This document shows, in pieces, positions 34,228 through 44,600 of a stretch of 64,000 bases of DNA; the stretch's first letter is position 1; each line of letters opens with the position of its first letter. Origin of the DNA: Takifugu bimaculatus (Eukaryota > Chordata > Actinopteri > Tetraodontiformes > Tetraodontidae); the NCBI GenBank assembly GCA_004026145.2, contig CP034983.1, positions 13,634,988 to 13,698,987 on the forward strand. Direction: 5' to 3'. The notes below the pieces were generated by a model. It worked only from the letters and a program-made list of their open reading frames with translations. It searched no databases and was not told where the DNA came from. Both the position numbers and the translations under genes were made by a program.

Positions 34228-35227
34228 ACGCATGCAGAATCGCATCTGTTGGTAAATCTTCTAATTTTTTACTTTCAATATGATACAACCCACCTATACT
34301 TCGTAAACACAGTCAATATGACTCAAACAGCCTAAATTTAACTGTTTTTAACACAATAACATGTCATAAAGGTCAACATCAACTACTCCTGTTTTATTAC
34401 TTTTACAGTTTTGTTGAAAGCCAACTTGATATTTTTTAAAGAAATGTTTTATCTAGTTATTGTCCTATTTTTAAGGTAACTGAATACAGCACGTTTTATA
34501 AAATCGTAAATTTAACTGGAACATTTTAGCACGAATCGACAAAGAAAAGTCTCTTTGTTATTGTTTTATCACCCAACGTTGTGACTCTGAGTCATCACGC
34601 CCTTGGGCTCCAACATTTCAGGCATAACATGAAAGTTTGCAGCCGCGTCAAGTTGGCCGCACACAGCGCACCTGGCACCGGATATCCCGCGGGTTGACTT
34701 TCACAATAAAGCCGGTAAGTTGTTTTTTTTCGCTTCCAACAAGTTCATGCAAACTGTTTTCTTGTCTTGTGCAAATCTGAACGCTACCACATTTTACTGC
34801 CAGTATTGGCCAGTGAGTTTTAAGGACGTTCATGGCATTTTAATGCCTTTGACTAGACAGTACATCTATTTGAAACGAGGACTTCACCGTAATTAACACC
34901 ACAATCTAAGCATCGCCATTTACGTGGCGGCGCTGGCATTACTCAATGAGACCGCTTGTTAAATATTTAATTCTTTTATTACCGGAGATATTAAGATAGA
35001 GGTGGCAGCTTTGGCGCGTTATATAGCCTGTAACGCTTTTACTTTGAAAGCGCACAAGCGGAAGCAGTGCCTGTTCACATCTCCGAACTCGCTCGTCAAG
35101 AAGCAGTCAGTCAGTGTCCTGTAACAGTGTGAAGTCTAAAATTAGGGAGGCACCCCGACACTGAATGACGCAAGGGGGCTAAACTGGACCGTGTTCCCGT
35201 CTGTTGGTGTCCACTGATATCGGAACC

Positions 35228-35296
35228 ATGGGGACGCTCGCTACAACTTTGATGACATGGAGGTTATTTTCGGTTGCCGCTGTCATCTCGCCGTAA
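35228..35296 (+). promoter_or_regulatory. otud1: Upstream ORF (22 codons) in otud1 5' leader
   Basis: ATG at 35228 in the strong context aaccATGG, terminated by TAA at 35294-35296, 38 nt before the otud1 ATG. If included in the transcript it would reduce initiation at the main start and make it depend on reinitiation. Confidence 0.4.
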
Positions 35297-35334
35297 CAGC
35301 CGGGCCGCGCTGCTCTTTATAAAGGACTGGGAAA

Positions 35335-36618
35335 ATGCAGCTGTACAGCAGTGCGCTCACACACTACCCGAGGGCGTCCCGCAAAGTTACGCTAACTTTA
35401 CAGGCCCGATCCGAGCCGCTGAACGGAGCCGGGCCGAACCCGGGCGAGGCCGAACAGGCGGAATTTCCACACCCAGCGTCAACTTCCACGACCAACGGAG
35501 ATCCGGTGAGAGAGGGCGCTCCTTCCGCAAACATGCCCGCGGACCACCAGTTCTCCTGCTACGAGGCTTCCTCGGTGAGGCCGGTCTACTTCACCTCCAC
35601 CGCTGAGATTTCCATCCGCAGACCCGATGGGGAGGAGAGGTCCGTGCCCGTGCACATCGTGAGAGAATCCAAGAGCAAGGCGGCCTGTTCGGGCTCCCAT
35701 GAGCCTGAAACTTTCCTCTACCGCGACTCTGATCTGATGGATCTCATCGATCATCTAAGAATTGGGCCAGAGGAGGTTTTTCCTGAGTTGCTTGGAGATC
35801 GCCTCCTGCACGCCAACACCGCCTGCAGGTCCAGAACGGAGGAGGAGAAGAAGAGCGAGGATGGTGCAGATGCAGGGATGGACGTCGACTACAGGAGAGC
35901 AGAGTGGACCTCAATGAACGGAGAAGCTCCACTTCCTTCCAGACCAACGCAGCCAGTTGCTCCGGCGTCGGATGAGCTCGGCGTTCTCCAGGAGCCTCCC
36001 CCTCAGAGATGCAAAGAGCGAGAGGACGCCGACGATAAGGTCACCAGGTACCTGGCGGAGGTAGAGACACAGAACCAGTACCTCCAGGAGAGGCGCAAGT
36101 ACAGATACCACATCATCCCCGACGGCAACTGCCTGTACAGAGCCGTGTGCAAAGCCACGTACGGGGACCAGGGGCGGCACGGCGAGCTGAGGGAGGAGAC
36201 GGTGCACCACATCGCAGACCACCTGGACGAGTTCAACCCCATCATCGAAGGGGACGTAGGGGAGTTCCTGATCAGCGCGGCGCAGGACGGCACCTGGGCC
36301 GGCTACCCCGAGCTGCTCGCCATGAGCCAGATGCTCAACACCACCGTTTACCTGACCACGGGCGGCAGCCTGGAGAGCCCCACCGTCTCCACCATGGGCC
36401 ACTACCTCGGCGAGGACGACCCTTCCAGACCGGCCATCTGGCTGAGTTGGCTCAGCAACGGTCACTACGACGTCCTTTTGGACAAGAGCCTCCCCAACCC
36501 CGAGTACGAGGACTGGTGCCGGCACTCGCAGATGCAGAGGAAAAGGGACGAGGAGCTGGCCAAGTCCATGGCGGCCTCCTTGTCCAAGATGTACTCTGAG
36601 CAGAACGGATGTGCGTGA
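35335..36618 (+). CDS. otud1: OTUD1, OTU-family deubiquitinase (intronless)
   Basis: A single 427-codon exon. OTUD1 is an ovarian-tumour-family cysteine protease that preferentially cleaves K63-linked ubiquitin and acts in immune and TGF-beta/p53 signalling in mammals. The start MQLYSS is shared with mammalian OTUD1. Residues 1-240 are mostly disordered and rich in Pro, Ser and Glu. The OTU domain begins around 255 with YRYHIIPDGNCLYRAVCKAT. D263 and the nucleophile C266 sit in DGNC, and the catalytic H377 in SNGHYDVLL. A C-terminal ubiquitin-interacting motif covers about 404-422 (DEELAKSMAASLSKMYSE), as in the human protein. It is somewhat shorter than human (about 480) because of the N-terminal linker. 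Strongly GC-rich. It lies head-to-head with tgif1. Confidence 0.97.
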   Translation: MQLYSSALTHYPRASRKVTLTLQARSEPLNGAGPNPGEAEQAEFPHPASTSTTNGDPVREGAPSANMPADHQFSCYEASSVRPVYFTSTAEISIRRPDGEERSVPVHIVRESKSKAACSGSHEPETFLYRDSDLMDLIDHLRIGPEEVFPELLGDRLLHANTACRSRTEEEKKSEDGADAGMDVDYRRAEWTSMNGEAPLPSRPTQPVAPASDELGVLQEPPPQRCKEREDADDKVTRYLAEVETQNQYLQERRKYRYHIIPDGNCLYRAVCKATYGDQGRHGELREETVHHIADHLDEFNPIIEGDVGEFLISAAQDGTWAGYPELLAMSQMLNTTVYLTTGGSLESPTVSTMGHYLGEDDPSRPAIWLSWLSNGHYDVLLDKSLPNPEYEDWCRHSQMQRKRDEELAKSMAASLSKMYSEQNGCA

Positions 36619-37085
36619 ACGAGCTGCTGCACAGCAGATTTTTATATGAGTTCCATGAGCTGGAGAGAAGGGAAGTGCAGTGCACGCTGAATTTTTGTAT
36701 ATTTCTGAAAGTGTGTGGACCTGTTCATTCACTGAACACCAATAGTATTTATTTGTCTATTTTACAGACTGGTTCTTCTTATTTTTTAATATGTTATGTT
36801 TGCATCCTAAAACATGTCCTTGGGTTGTCTGTTGTTTTTTTTTTTGGGTTTCTTTCACATTGAGCTTCAAAAGTCCAATCAGAAAACTGCCATTTGTGCT
36901 TGGAAGGAAAAATTTTGGGTTCTTTTACTACGTTTTCAAAATAAAGTCCTGAAGGATATTGTGTTTCAGTATTTGCCTGTTTTTTACTGGCAGAATTACT
37001 CAGATATGATGGTTGTTCTGCTGTCTCACATGTTTGCTACCTCTTCCCTTCCTAATGTGAAAAGTGGGGGTTGGAATAAAGAGCA
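36619..37085 (+). other. otud1: otud1 3' UTR with two poly(A) signals
   Basis: AT-rich sequence after the stop with AATAAA at 36940-36945 and again at 37075-37080. Either could end the otud1 mRNA. Confidence 0.65.
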
Positions 37086-37665
37086 TGCTTTTACTCTGAA
37101 ATCCTAGATTCCACCTTGGCCGAGCTGCCGATGTGACGTTAAAGTGTTGGTCTTGGCTCTCCTGAGGGAAACATTTGACCCTATGAATCAAAGCATCCAC
37201 ATCACTTTCTGCTGCTCTCAGCCCCCAGAAACCACTTTAGAGACATCGCAATAGTAAAGCTGCACAACTCTTCAGACTTTAAATAATAATTCAATATTTA
37301 CATTTTTGGTATATTTGAGTTCTGACTTTTTACCTTTTTTTAATATTCTGTCAAAATGGAGAAAAGCCGATCATTCTTTTTTTATTTAAAACAAAACAAA
37401 AACCTTGTAGGACAGAGCTCTGGGATGAAGGATTGAAAACTAAACCATTTAAATCATTAGATTTGTTTTTCACTATTTTACTAACACTCAGCTGTGATGC
37501 GTCACTCCAAATCTCAATAAGCAATACTGCCAAGCAAATTTTAATACCAATAAAGAAAACCAGCAGATTCAATAAGCCTCGTTAAGATTTTATTATTTAT
37601 GTGTTTATTTGATTTTAGCCAGTCCTTTCTTCTGGTGCCCGTCGCCCCCGGCTCTTTTTACACTC

Positions 37666-37684
37666 TCACCAGTAGGGGGCAGTG
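37666..37684 (+). promoter_or_regulatory. CTCF-like motif (plus orientation), best in window
   Basis: Core CCAGTAGGGGGCAGT fits the CTCF consensus at essentially every informative position. It lies 1 kb downstream of otud1. Confidence 0.5.
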
Positions 37685-37961
37685 TAGCGTCCCGCAGCTC
37701 CGGCTAAAGTTGCTGTCAACTCAGAGCAACATTGACTTCATCAGACAGAACAATCAGCACCAAACTCAACACATCTGGATTGATAAACTACATGTGTTAA
37801 AAACAACAACAAATCAAGTCTGGTCTTTATCCCAGGTTCCCAATCATGAGAACAGCAAAGCACACAGCTGCCACAATTGGCCCCTTTCATGAAACCTTGG
37901 CTCCTTTGCTGATCAAAACTTTATCATGGGATTATAACAGACCGCTGCAGGCGTCAGAGGA

Positions 37962-37969
37962 TGACGTAA
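37962..37969 (+). promoter_or_regulatory. CRE/PAR-bZIP-like element TGACGTAA
   Basis: TGACGTAA, an ATF/CREB or PAR-bZIP type octamer, 378 bp upstream of the candidate ATG at 38347. Confidence 0.3.
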
Positions 37970-38346
37970 CCCTGCAGTCATGTGGACGTTGCCGAGCAAA
38001 AACTTACTAAAAGAAAAAAAGAAAAAAGAGATTGCGCGCAGGAGGGGAGCGTCCCCACGCTGCGCCGGTGCGCGTCACACGGGCCATTAAGTATTTAGGC
38101 TTCAGAGCTGAGGGTCACAGCGGACCTGGCAGACGGCTTCACCCGCAGCCGCCGGCGCACGCTGAGCGCGCACACACCGAGGGAGCAGCGGGAGAAGTCG
38201 ATGACGGAGCGCGGGTGTGAAGGAAACCCCCTCCTCCCACCACCACCGCCACCACCAAACGGACGCGGCATCGGTGCAGAAGTTACTGGATACACTCGGA
38301 GAAGGCGGCGGTGGCGCGGATCTGACCCGGGGACGGGGAGGCGGAC

Positions 38347-38416
38347 ATGTCGGGCCACCGGGTGCAGTTCGCAGACCTCCCTCCAAACCACCAGAAAGGA
38401 GGTCCCAAATTTCACA
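38347..38416 (+). CDS. Candidate first coding exon A of an unidentified long-intron gene
   Basis: Within a CpG-rich block, ATG at 38347 (gcggacATGt) opens MSGHRVQFADLPPNHQKGGP and continues to KFH. It ends in phase 1 at CACA|GTAAGG after 70 nt. I do not recognise the protein. The exon at 51636 ends identically (His codon, then A, then GTAAGT, phase 1), suggesting both splice to one shared acceptor to the right of the window. In human 10p12 OTUD1 is followed by KIAA1217 (sickle tail), a very long gene with alternative 5' exons, so this is the positional candidate. Other frames through the same block (ATG 38201) are also open, so the coding frame is uncertain. Confidence 0.4.
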
Positions 38417-40342
38417 GTAAGGCTTTAATCGGATTCTACCAGAACTAGACTGATACAACTAACAACTGATACACGTGGGGGAACTTTTGAAGCCTTTTAA
38501 GCTGTCTCATAAGAGGTTTTTTCTTTCCCCAATCTCTGCTTTTACAGAGTTTAGGCTTCTTGAACTACTAATGTGGCAGTAATAATGCATTTATCCCCTT
38601 AAATCTGCTCAGCTTCTGTTATTAAACAGGTTGTGAAGCATGTGATGTTCCTCCTGTGGTGCTGGTTTGTAGCAATAATCACTTCAGACCTATCTAAAGT
38701 GACATTTCTTCCATTTTATCTGCTTCTAACCATTTTCTATAATCAAGCAAAGACTCCCTGGGGCGCCGCTCTCTCCCAAATGTTCCATCCACCTTGACAT
38801 TTGTCACGTTAATAGCTCCGAAGAGGGAGCGACGCGCTCCTGCTGCTGCCTGCTGCAGTGTGTGCATTACAGCATGGAGCGCGGAGATGCTGAGCTCATC
38901 TCCATGGCGACGGGGGTTGAATGACAGGACACGGGCGATGGAGAGTCTCCCGCTCGCATCAGAAGCCTTCCAGGAGGGTGCATGTGCAGCACCCTCCGCT
39001 TGTCTGGTGACGCAATGGTGCGTCGCGTCCGCGAGGCCACGCTGGCGGCTGTGGCATCAAAATGGCGTTTACCTGTCACACGCATTCAGGGGGGAAACGG
39101 CTGACGTGCGCGGCTCAGGCTCAGGTTGCAGACAGGATGGCGGCTGCTTCGACAGACCTCACATCGGAGCAGAACCCGCCTTACCTCGCTGCGGCGGCTG
39201 GTGCTGCCTGACAACCAGCCGCTTGCTAGCTGGAGGTTACTTATTTGGCTGGGAGAGTTTCCAGGAAAGCTCCATTAAACACAAAAAGCCTTGATTAGCC
39301 TGTCTAATCGTGCGCTGTGGAACCTTTCACACAGAAGTCCTTGGATTCTGGAGAGGAAACTAAAAATGGCCAAGTTGCTCCTTCAACCCAGCAGGCCGGC
39401 TGAGTTTAGCTCATGGGTGAGGCTCCCACTCCTGTGACTGGGATTAAAGGAGCGCTCGTTGCTGCTTAATCACTTCCACCACGTTCTGGTTAATCCAGTT
39501 CAATTCATCTTTATTTATGTGGCGTTCATATTTCCCCCGCGTCGCCCTGCACGGTCGGCCCGGTGCAGCCATGGCCTCCGCCTCTCTTCGTATTCCTGAA
39601 GAACGATGCGCTCCCCTGCGAAGGTTACTGAATATTCCATCACATGTTAAAAGCGTTCCTGGTGTTCCTTCGTTACTCTCACCTCCCTGGCTGATCAAAG
39701 CGCTAATTGGCTGAGAACAATAACCGCCCAAAGGCAGCTCGCGCGCTAACCACATGGTCTGGCTATGGCGTGTGAAAAGTGACAGCTCGCAGCTTTAAAT
39801 AAACACAACTGGCCGGTCGTTTGGGCCGGTTTGAAAAGCGGCACCGCGGATTAAAAGCTTCCCGTTTGGTTGGAGGCTGCGCTGGTCTTAGCCTCAGTCG
39901 TGCAGCTGTCTCCTTTATCCCATCAACATTTGGGAGTCTCGCCACTCCTTGTTCGTGCCTCACAGCTGTAATCACACATTAGCTTCTTTCTCTTTGCAGG
40001 AATGGGGGGCTAAATAATCAACAGTCTCCCAGAACGTGGCGTCGGTGCATTTACAGCCCCCTCCGGACCAAATCCGTGGGTGAAATGGGTCCTAATTTCT
40101 GCTGACATTATAATCTATTTATAGCTCAGTCGCTCCTGTGAATGTCATCGTTCTGCTAAGTTGCTGTCCACTTGGGTGAGGTGTGAAATGTCGCGTTTGC
40201 TAGCCGTTCGTCCACGCAGACTCAAGATGGTCCTTCTGGAAGTAGCTCCGCCCATGAGACCGAGTAGCGGGTTTTCACAGCAGATTAAAAGGCGTCCCCG
40301 GAGGGCCCTTAAGATCCAGTAAAACTCAAAGGTTTCAAGCTG

Positions 40343-40358
40343 AAGCGCCCCCCCGTGG
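40343..40358 (-). promoter_or_regulatory. CTCF-like motif (minus orientation)
   Basis: Minus strand reads CCACGGGGGGGCGCTT. It fits the consensus except G for A before the G-run; a G7 homopolymer makes a chance match easier. Confidence 0.3.
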
Positions 40359-41300
40359 TCTCGTAAACCCGGGAGTTTGGGCCCCGATAAACCGCTCGAG
40401 ACTTGATTTGATGTCAACTTCGGTCCAGCGTCGCTCAGATTCTTCGCGTCGGTTCTGGTTTGTACACAGGATTTGTGGCAATTTCGGTTTCTGCCGCCGT
40501 TTATAAGAGGGCAATTAAAACAAACAAACAAACCCCCCAAAAGAAGGAAATAGAAATGCCAACTGTCAAAAAGATTGTTGTGAGTAAGATACTGTGGATA
40601 AAGGTCTTCAAGCAAACTTCCGAGATCAAAGATCGGACTGTGGAGCGGAGCAACATTTCTCCGGATTTCTCCCGAGACTGAACGCACAAAAGGCAATTTG
40701 CCTTGAATCGCTCCCATCTGGGCTGAAGGGCTCAGCATCAGCAATCACCCCCCCCAACCCCCACAGCCGGTTCAGAGTGAAGAGGTGCCAGATGTTTTCT
40801 TCTTCTTTTACCCTCCACTTTCTTCTCCTAATTGATCCCCCCCCCCCGGTGAGCTCCTTCCCGGAAAGAGAGCGATGATGTCGGCCGTTCTCCGATATGC
40901 TAGTATGGAGCGGAGGAGCGCAGGGCGAATGTTTCACCACCTGTCGCACTAAACAATCGGGAGATCATGGAAATCACCTGTTGGGGCGGCAACAGGTGAC
41001 ACGCGGAGCCGTCAGCCGCTGCTGCTCTGCTGCCCGTAGGCACTGCGGCAGCATCCTCCCCGATGCAGGAACCATCGGGGCGCAAACAAACACTTCTGTC
41101 TTGTTTATCAGCATCTCCAGAAAGATCTGAGACTGTTGGATTAAAGAGATGACTCCCAGAGGGGGCCCGGGACCCCCCCCCCCCCATCCCTCTGTGGTCG
41201 TCATGCACCCGCCTCGAGCATCCAGCCTGAAATATCCGCCCCGCTTTATTGATCATTACAGACAATCTGGCAATATTTCTGCACTCTTGGGAGACGGCGA

Positions 41301-41326
41301 CCCCCCCCCCCCCCCCCCCCCCCCCC
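41301..41326 (+). repeat. Poly-C tract (C26)
   Basis: Uninterrupted run of 26 C; a shorter C13 run lies at 41173-41185. i-motif/G-quadruplex-capable. Confidence 0.9.
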
Positions 41327-41508
41327 AGTGTTAACGACACGTGCAGCCGCCGGTGGTGCTTTTAATGGCAGTAGGAGAAATGAACGACGAGTCCGAATGC
41401 TTTTGATCTGGCGGAGGACTCTAGTTCAAAGGAATATATGGAAGCGGTGCGAAGGGCAGAATATTGACCAACTTCAATTTCCCCCAATTTCAGTGACGGT
41501 GGTATTAC

Positions 41509-41543
41509 TGTGTGTGTGTGTGTGTGTGGGGGGGGGGGGGGGG
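41509..41543 (+). repeat. Composite (TG)n-G16 tract
   Basis: GT dinucleotide repeat running directly into 16 consecutive G. Confidence 0.9.
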
Positions 41544-41657
41544 TCTGCTCTTTATGCTTCGTCCTGACTACATCGAGCTTCTCGTTCACCAGCTGTGATT
41601 TTAATGACTGTACGGATCAATCAGAGGATGTGGGTCAACGCCCTAGAGGTCAGCCTG

Positions 41658-41685
41658 GACACACACACACACACACACACACACA
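41658..41685. repeat. (AC)n microsatellite
   Basis: Pure AC tract of about 28 bp. Confidence 0.9.
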
Positions 41686-44600
41686 GGGTCCATCCCGCGT
41701 TGTAGTTCCGTTTTAACTTTGAAATAGTTTAGATGCTTTCTCACGTTTTGCTAAATATTGTTCTCTAACAGCCGACAGCCTCCTTTAGGAAACTCAGAAC
41801 TGAGCAAAGCGGAAACGGACCAGATTCTTATTGATCGTTTAATCAATGCAAAAGGGGGCGGGGCCTTATCATGATTATAAACGTGACTTCCTGGTCTTGG
41901 CAATCTCTTAAGGGCAATTTCTTTGTGGTCTGATAAACGTGCACGTGCATCGCAGCGTGTAAGGCCGACATGAACTTCCCGTCCTTATTCATCGGGAAAA
42001 CATTGGGAACTTTGGAAAAACAGAACAAGCTAATTTAATTTTAAACGAGTAATCACCAGCGTGGTGGATTTAATGATATAATTCTGTAATGTGGCCCGAA
42101 ACTCTGTAAAAAGTCTCAGTAGTAGTTGTGTTTTGCTAAAATCTGAATCATTTCTGTTCACTTTCTTTACATTTTCAACCCTGTATCGGCGTTCCGAACA
42201 TTTATTTGCAGTATGTTACTTGATGACTCGGCTTACGGATGAGAAAAGAGCCCAGTCGATAGCCATCAGCCACCTGTCAGTGTGATAAATGGCAGGGCGG
42301 GAGCTCGGGAACGTAGGGGGCGCCGCTGATTGGTTGTGGGGTGACAGCGTGCGCCGGGTGGCGGAGAAGTTCTGCGTCGAGCCTTCAGCGTGTGTTCAAC
42401 GTTTTAAAAAAAAGACATCGGCGATTGTTTAACTTCTATTTTTGACCAGTGGCAGAAATAGCGGCATCACATTTCTTTATCAACACACAGCTGTGTGAAT
42501 GAGGAAGTGAATATGGGCGCTCCTCAGCGCTTCCTGTGAATGTTCAGGTCAAGCTAGGCTAATCCACTTTACAGCGAGTGTGTGGAGCAGCAGCGCTCCA
42601 GAGTTTGTAATCAGAAGGCCAAAATCATGAAAACATAACAGGAAACTCTTGGTTAGCTGCGGTCGCATGTGAAAATGTGCATATTTGAATCTAAAACCTC
42701 TGCCTGACTTTAAAGTTACAGGTTAAAATCAGTTTTTGGCAACTCTAGCGCCCCTCTGGACAAACATGGAATGACCATCACCAACTGGTATCCCAAAACC
42801 ACAGAACCACTGGTGCTGGTCCCTGGTGCTCCGGATTTCCTTTAACTAAATGCACAATTAAGACCGACTGAGGATTTCTATTGATTTTGACCGTTTGTTG
42901 CCTCAAAAATGATCAGTAACAGGAAGTGAAACAGCTTTTAAAGCTCTTTTTGCTGCTGTTCTGGAACCACAGCTGCCACTTTTCTCCCCCCAGTGCCCCC
43001 CAGTCCCCCCCCACCAATGTGGCAGCAGCCAAGCGCAGAGGTGAGGAGAGCTAAGCACAAACTTTCCGTTGACCTTTTGGACCTTAAAGTCCCCCCGCCT
43101 CGGCGTCGCCGGAGCCCCGCGCCTCCCTCAGATCTGGGCTCTGAGTGGCGCTGGAGAATTTTAATATCGGGGGGATTGTGGGCGACTGATAGAGACTGTG
43201 CTCGCTCTTTGATGTTCTTAATAAGGATCAGACTCTGAAGTTTTCGGTCAAAGCCCCCCCCCACCACCACCACCACCACCTTTCACTCCGACCAGAGGGA
43301 CAGCTGAGATTGAAGGACCGGCTCCACCGAGGGATCCCCCCCCCTCCGTTTCCTCATTTATCTTCCCCTCTTCCCTCCATTTATTTCTTTAATCAGTCTC
43401 TGGTGCTTTCATCACTTCATCACGTCCGTCCCTTCTGGATTCCTGATGTGATGAATGCGACCGCTAATGCGAACGCGAAGGATCCTCGTGAACTCGGCAG
43501 AACCCGGTGAGCTCCTGCCATCATTCCACTTTTTATTTTTTTGGGCCTTTTGAGGTTGTCGGTTTCTAGCGGCGTCGCCTCATCGGTCCCAGCTGAATAC
43601 CAGAACTCGTGTTTACTAAAGAGGGGCGAAGCGAGGGGTCGGGGCAGATGTCAGAGGAGGCACGACCTCTGGCCCAAGGCCTGGAATTCAAGGCCGATCA
43701 AAAACACGTGTACCAATGTTGGGTACTTGTTGGGTATTTGATGAATGAACCTGGCAGAAACTCATTGTAGCATTTAGCTAGCGAACTATGTTTTGCTTCG
43801 TGATGGAACTTCTTGCATGGGTTGTTGGTGACACTGGGGGAATATGAGGGTGGGGGGGGGGGTCCAATTTAAAGAAGAGTCTTGATAAAAACCCTTAAAT
43901 ACACCTCTCTATGGAACCTCAAGTGACCGGTTAAGCTGTCAGACATTGTTTTCCCTGTTTCTTTGCTTGTTTTCAGGCTTGGCTAAAAGTCATCGCCTGC
44001 AGCTCCATGTTAGCGTGATTTCCTGCCAATTAGCTCACTTGTTAATTTATGACTAAATGGGAGAGGAGCTTGTTATCCCTGCAGGGCCACAGTGCGAGCA
44101 GAAGACACTGGAGAAACAGTCCCTTTTGTCAAGATGCCTCCCGCTAACGCCGTTCAGCGGTGCACCTTCCTTTCCATCGTTCCCAGCCTTTTACCGCTGC
44201 TTTATTTTTACAGCGACGCTATTTCGAGCCTCACGTTGATGGCGCTCCCCGTGCCGTCATCCCTCTGTGTTCCGATGCGTCAGATGCTTATCTCCGGTCC
44301 CGGGCGTGCAGTTGTCGTTTCAGCAGATCTCTGCTGCTGACTGAAGCCTTGTGTGTTTTTGTGGCCGTGCGCCTGCCTACTTGCATTTCTGTGTGCGGGA
44401 ATAACGCTTCCGTTGTATTCTTACATAGACGCTGCTGTTTGCAGTTCCCTTTCAGTCTCATTGTTCTTGATTGACTGTTAAGACTCTATTTCTCTTGTCT
44501 CCTGCCGTGGAACATAACCAGCAGAGGAATGAATGTGTGTTACACAAAAGCTTCAACGCTAACTTTATTTGGGTAGCCTCTGTCACAGTTGAGATTGACT

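Larger units (their letters stand above)
33417..35334. other. Head-to-head intergenic region between tgif1 and otud1
   Basis: About 1.9 kb holding the promoters of both divergent genes. It contains two minus-oriented CTCF-like sites (34143-34160, 34209-34227). The stretch 34260-34560 is AT-rich. The otud1 5' UTR at its right end carries a short upstream ORF (35228-35296). No repeat was recognised. Confidence 0.7.
37086..38346. other. Intergenic region downstream of otud1; promoter and leader of the next candidate gene
   Basis: The first 500 bp are AT-rich without features. A strong plus-oriented CTCF-like motif lies at 37666-37684 and a CRE-like TGACGTAA at 37962-37969. From about 38030 the sequence becomes CpG-rich and leads into the candidate exon at 38347. 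An out-of-frame upstream ATG at 38201 overlaps that exon's start. Confidence 0.6.

Noticed and set aside
35479..36732. Long minus-strand ORFs opposite otud1 (up to 273 codons)
   Set aside because: Antisense shadows of a GC-rich coding exon.
39498..39530. Sequence resembling the widespread fish repeat with TTTATTTATATAGCGCC-type end
   Set aside because: Too degenerate and short to call without a repeat library.
42744..42762. Minus-strand CCAGAGGGGCGCTAG considered as a CTCF site
   Set aside because: Spacing between the CCA and CGC parts is two bases too short for the consensus.
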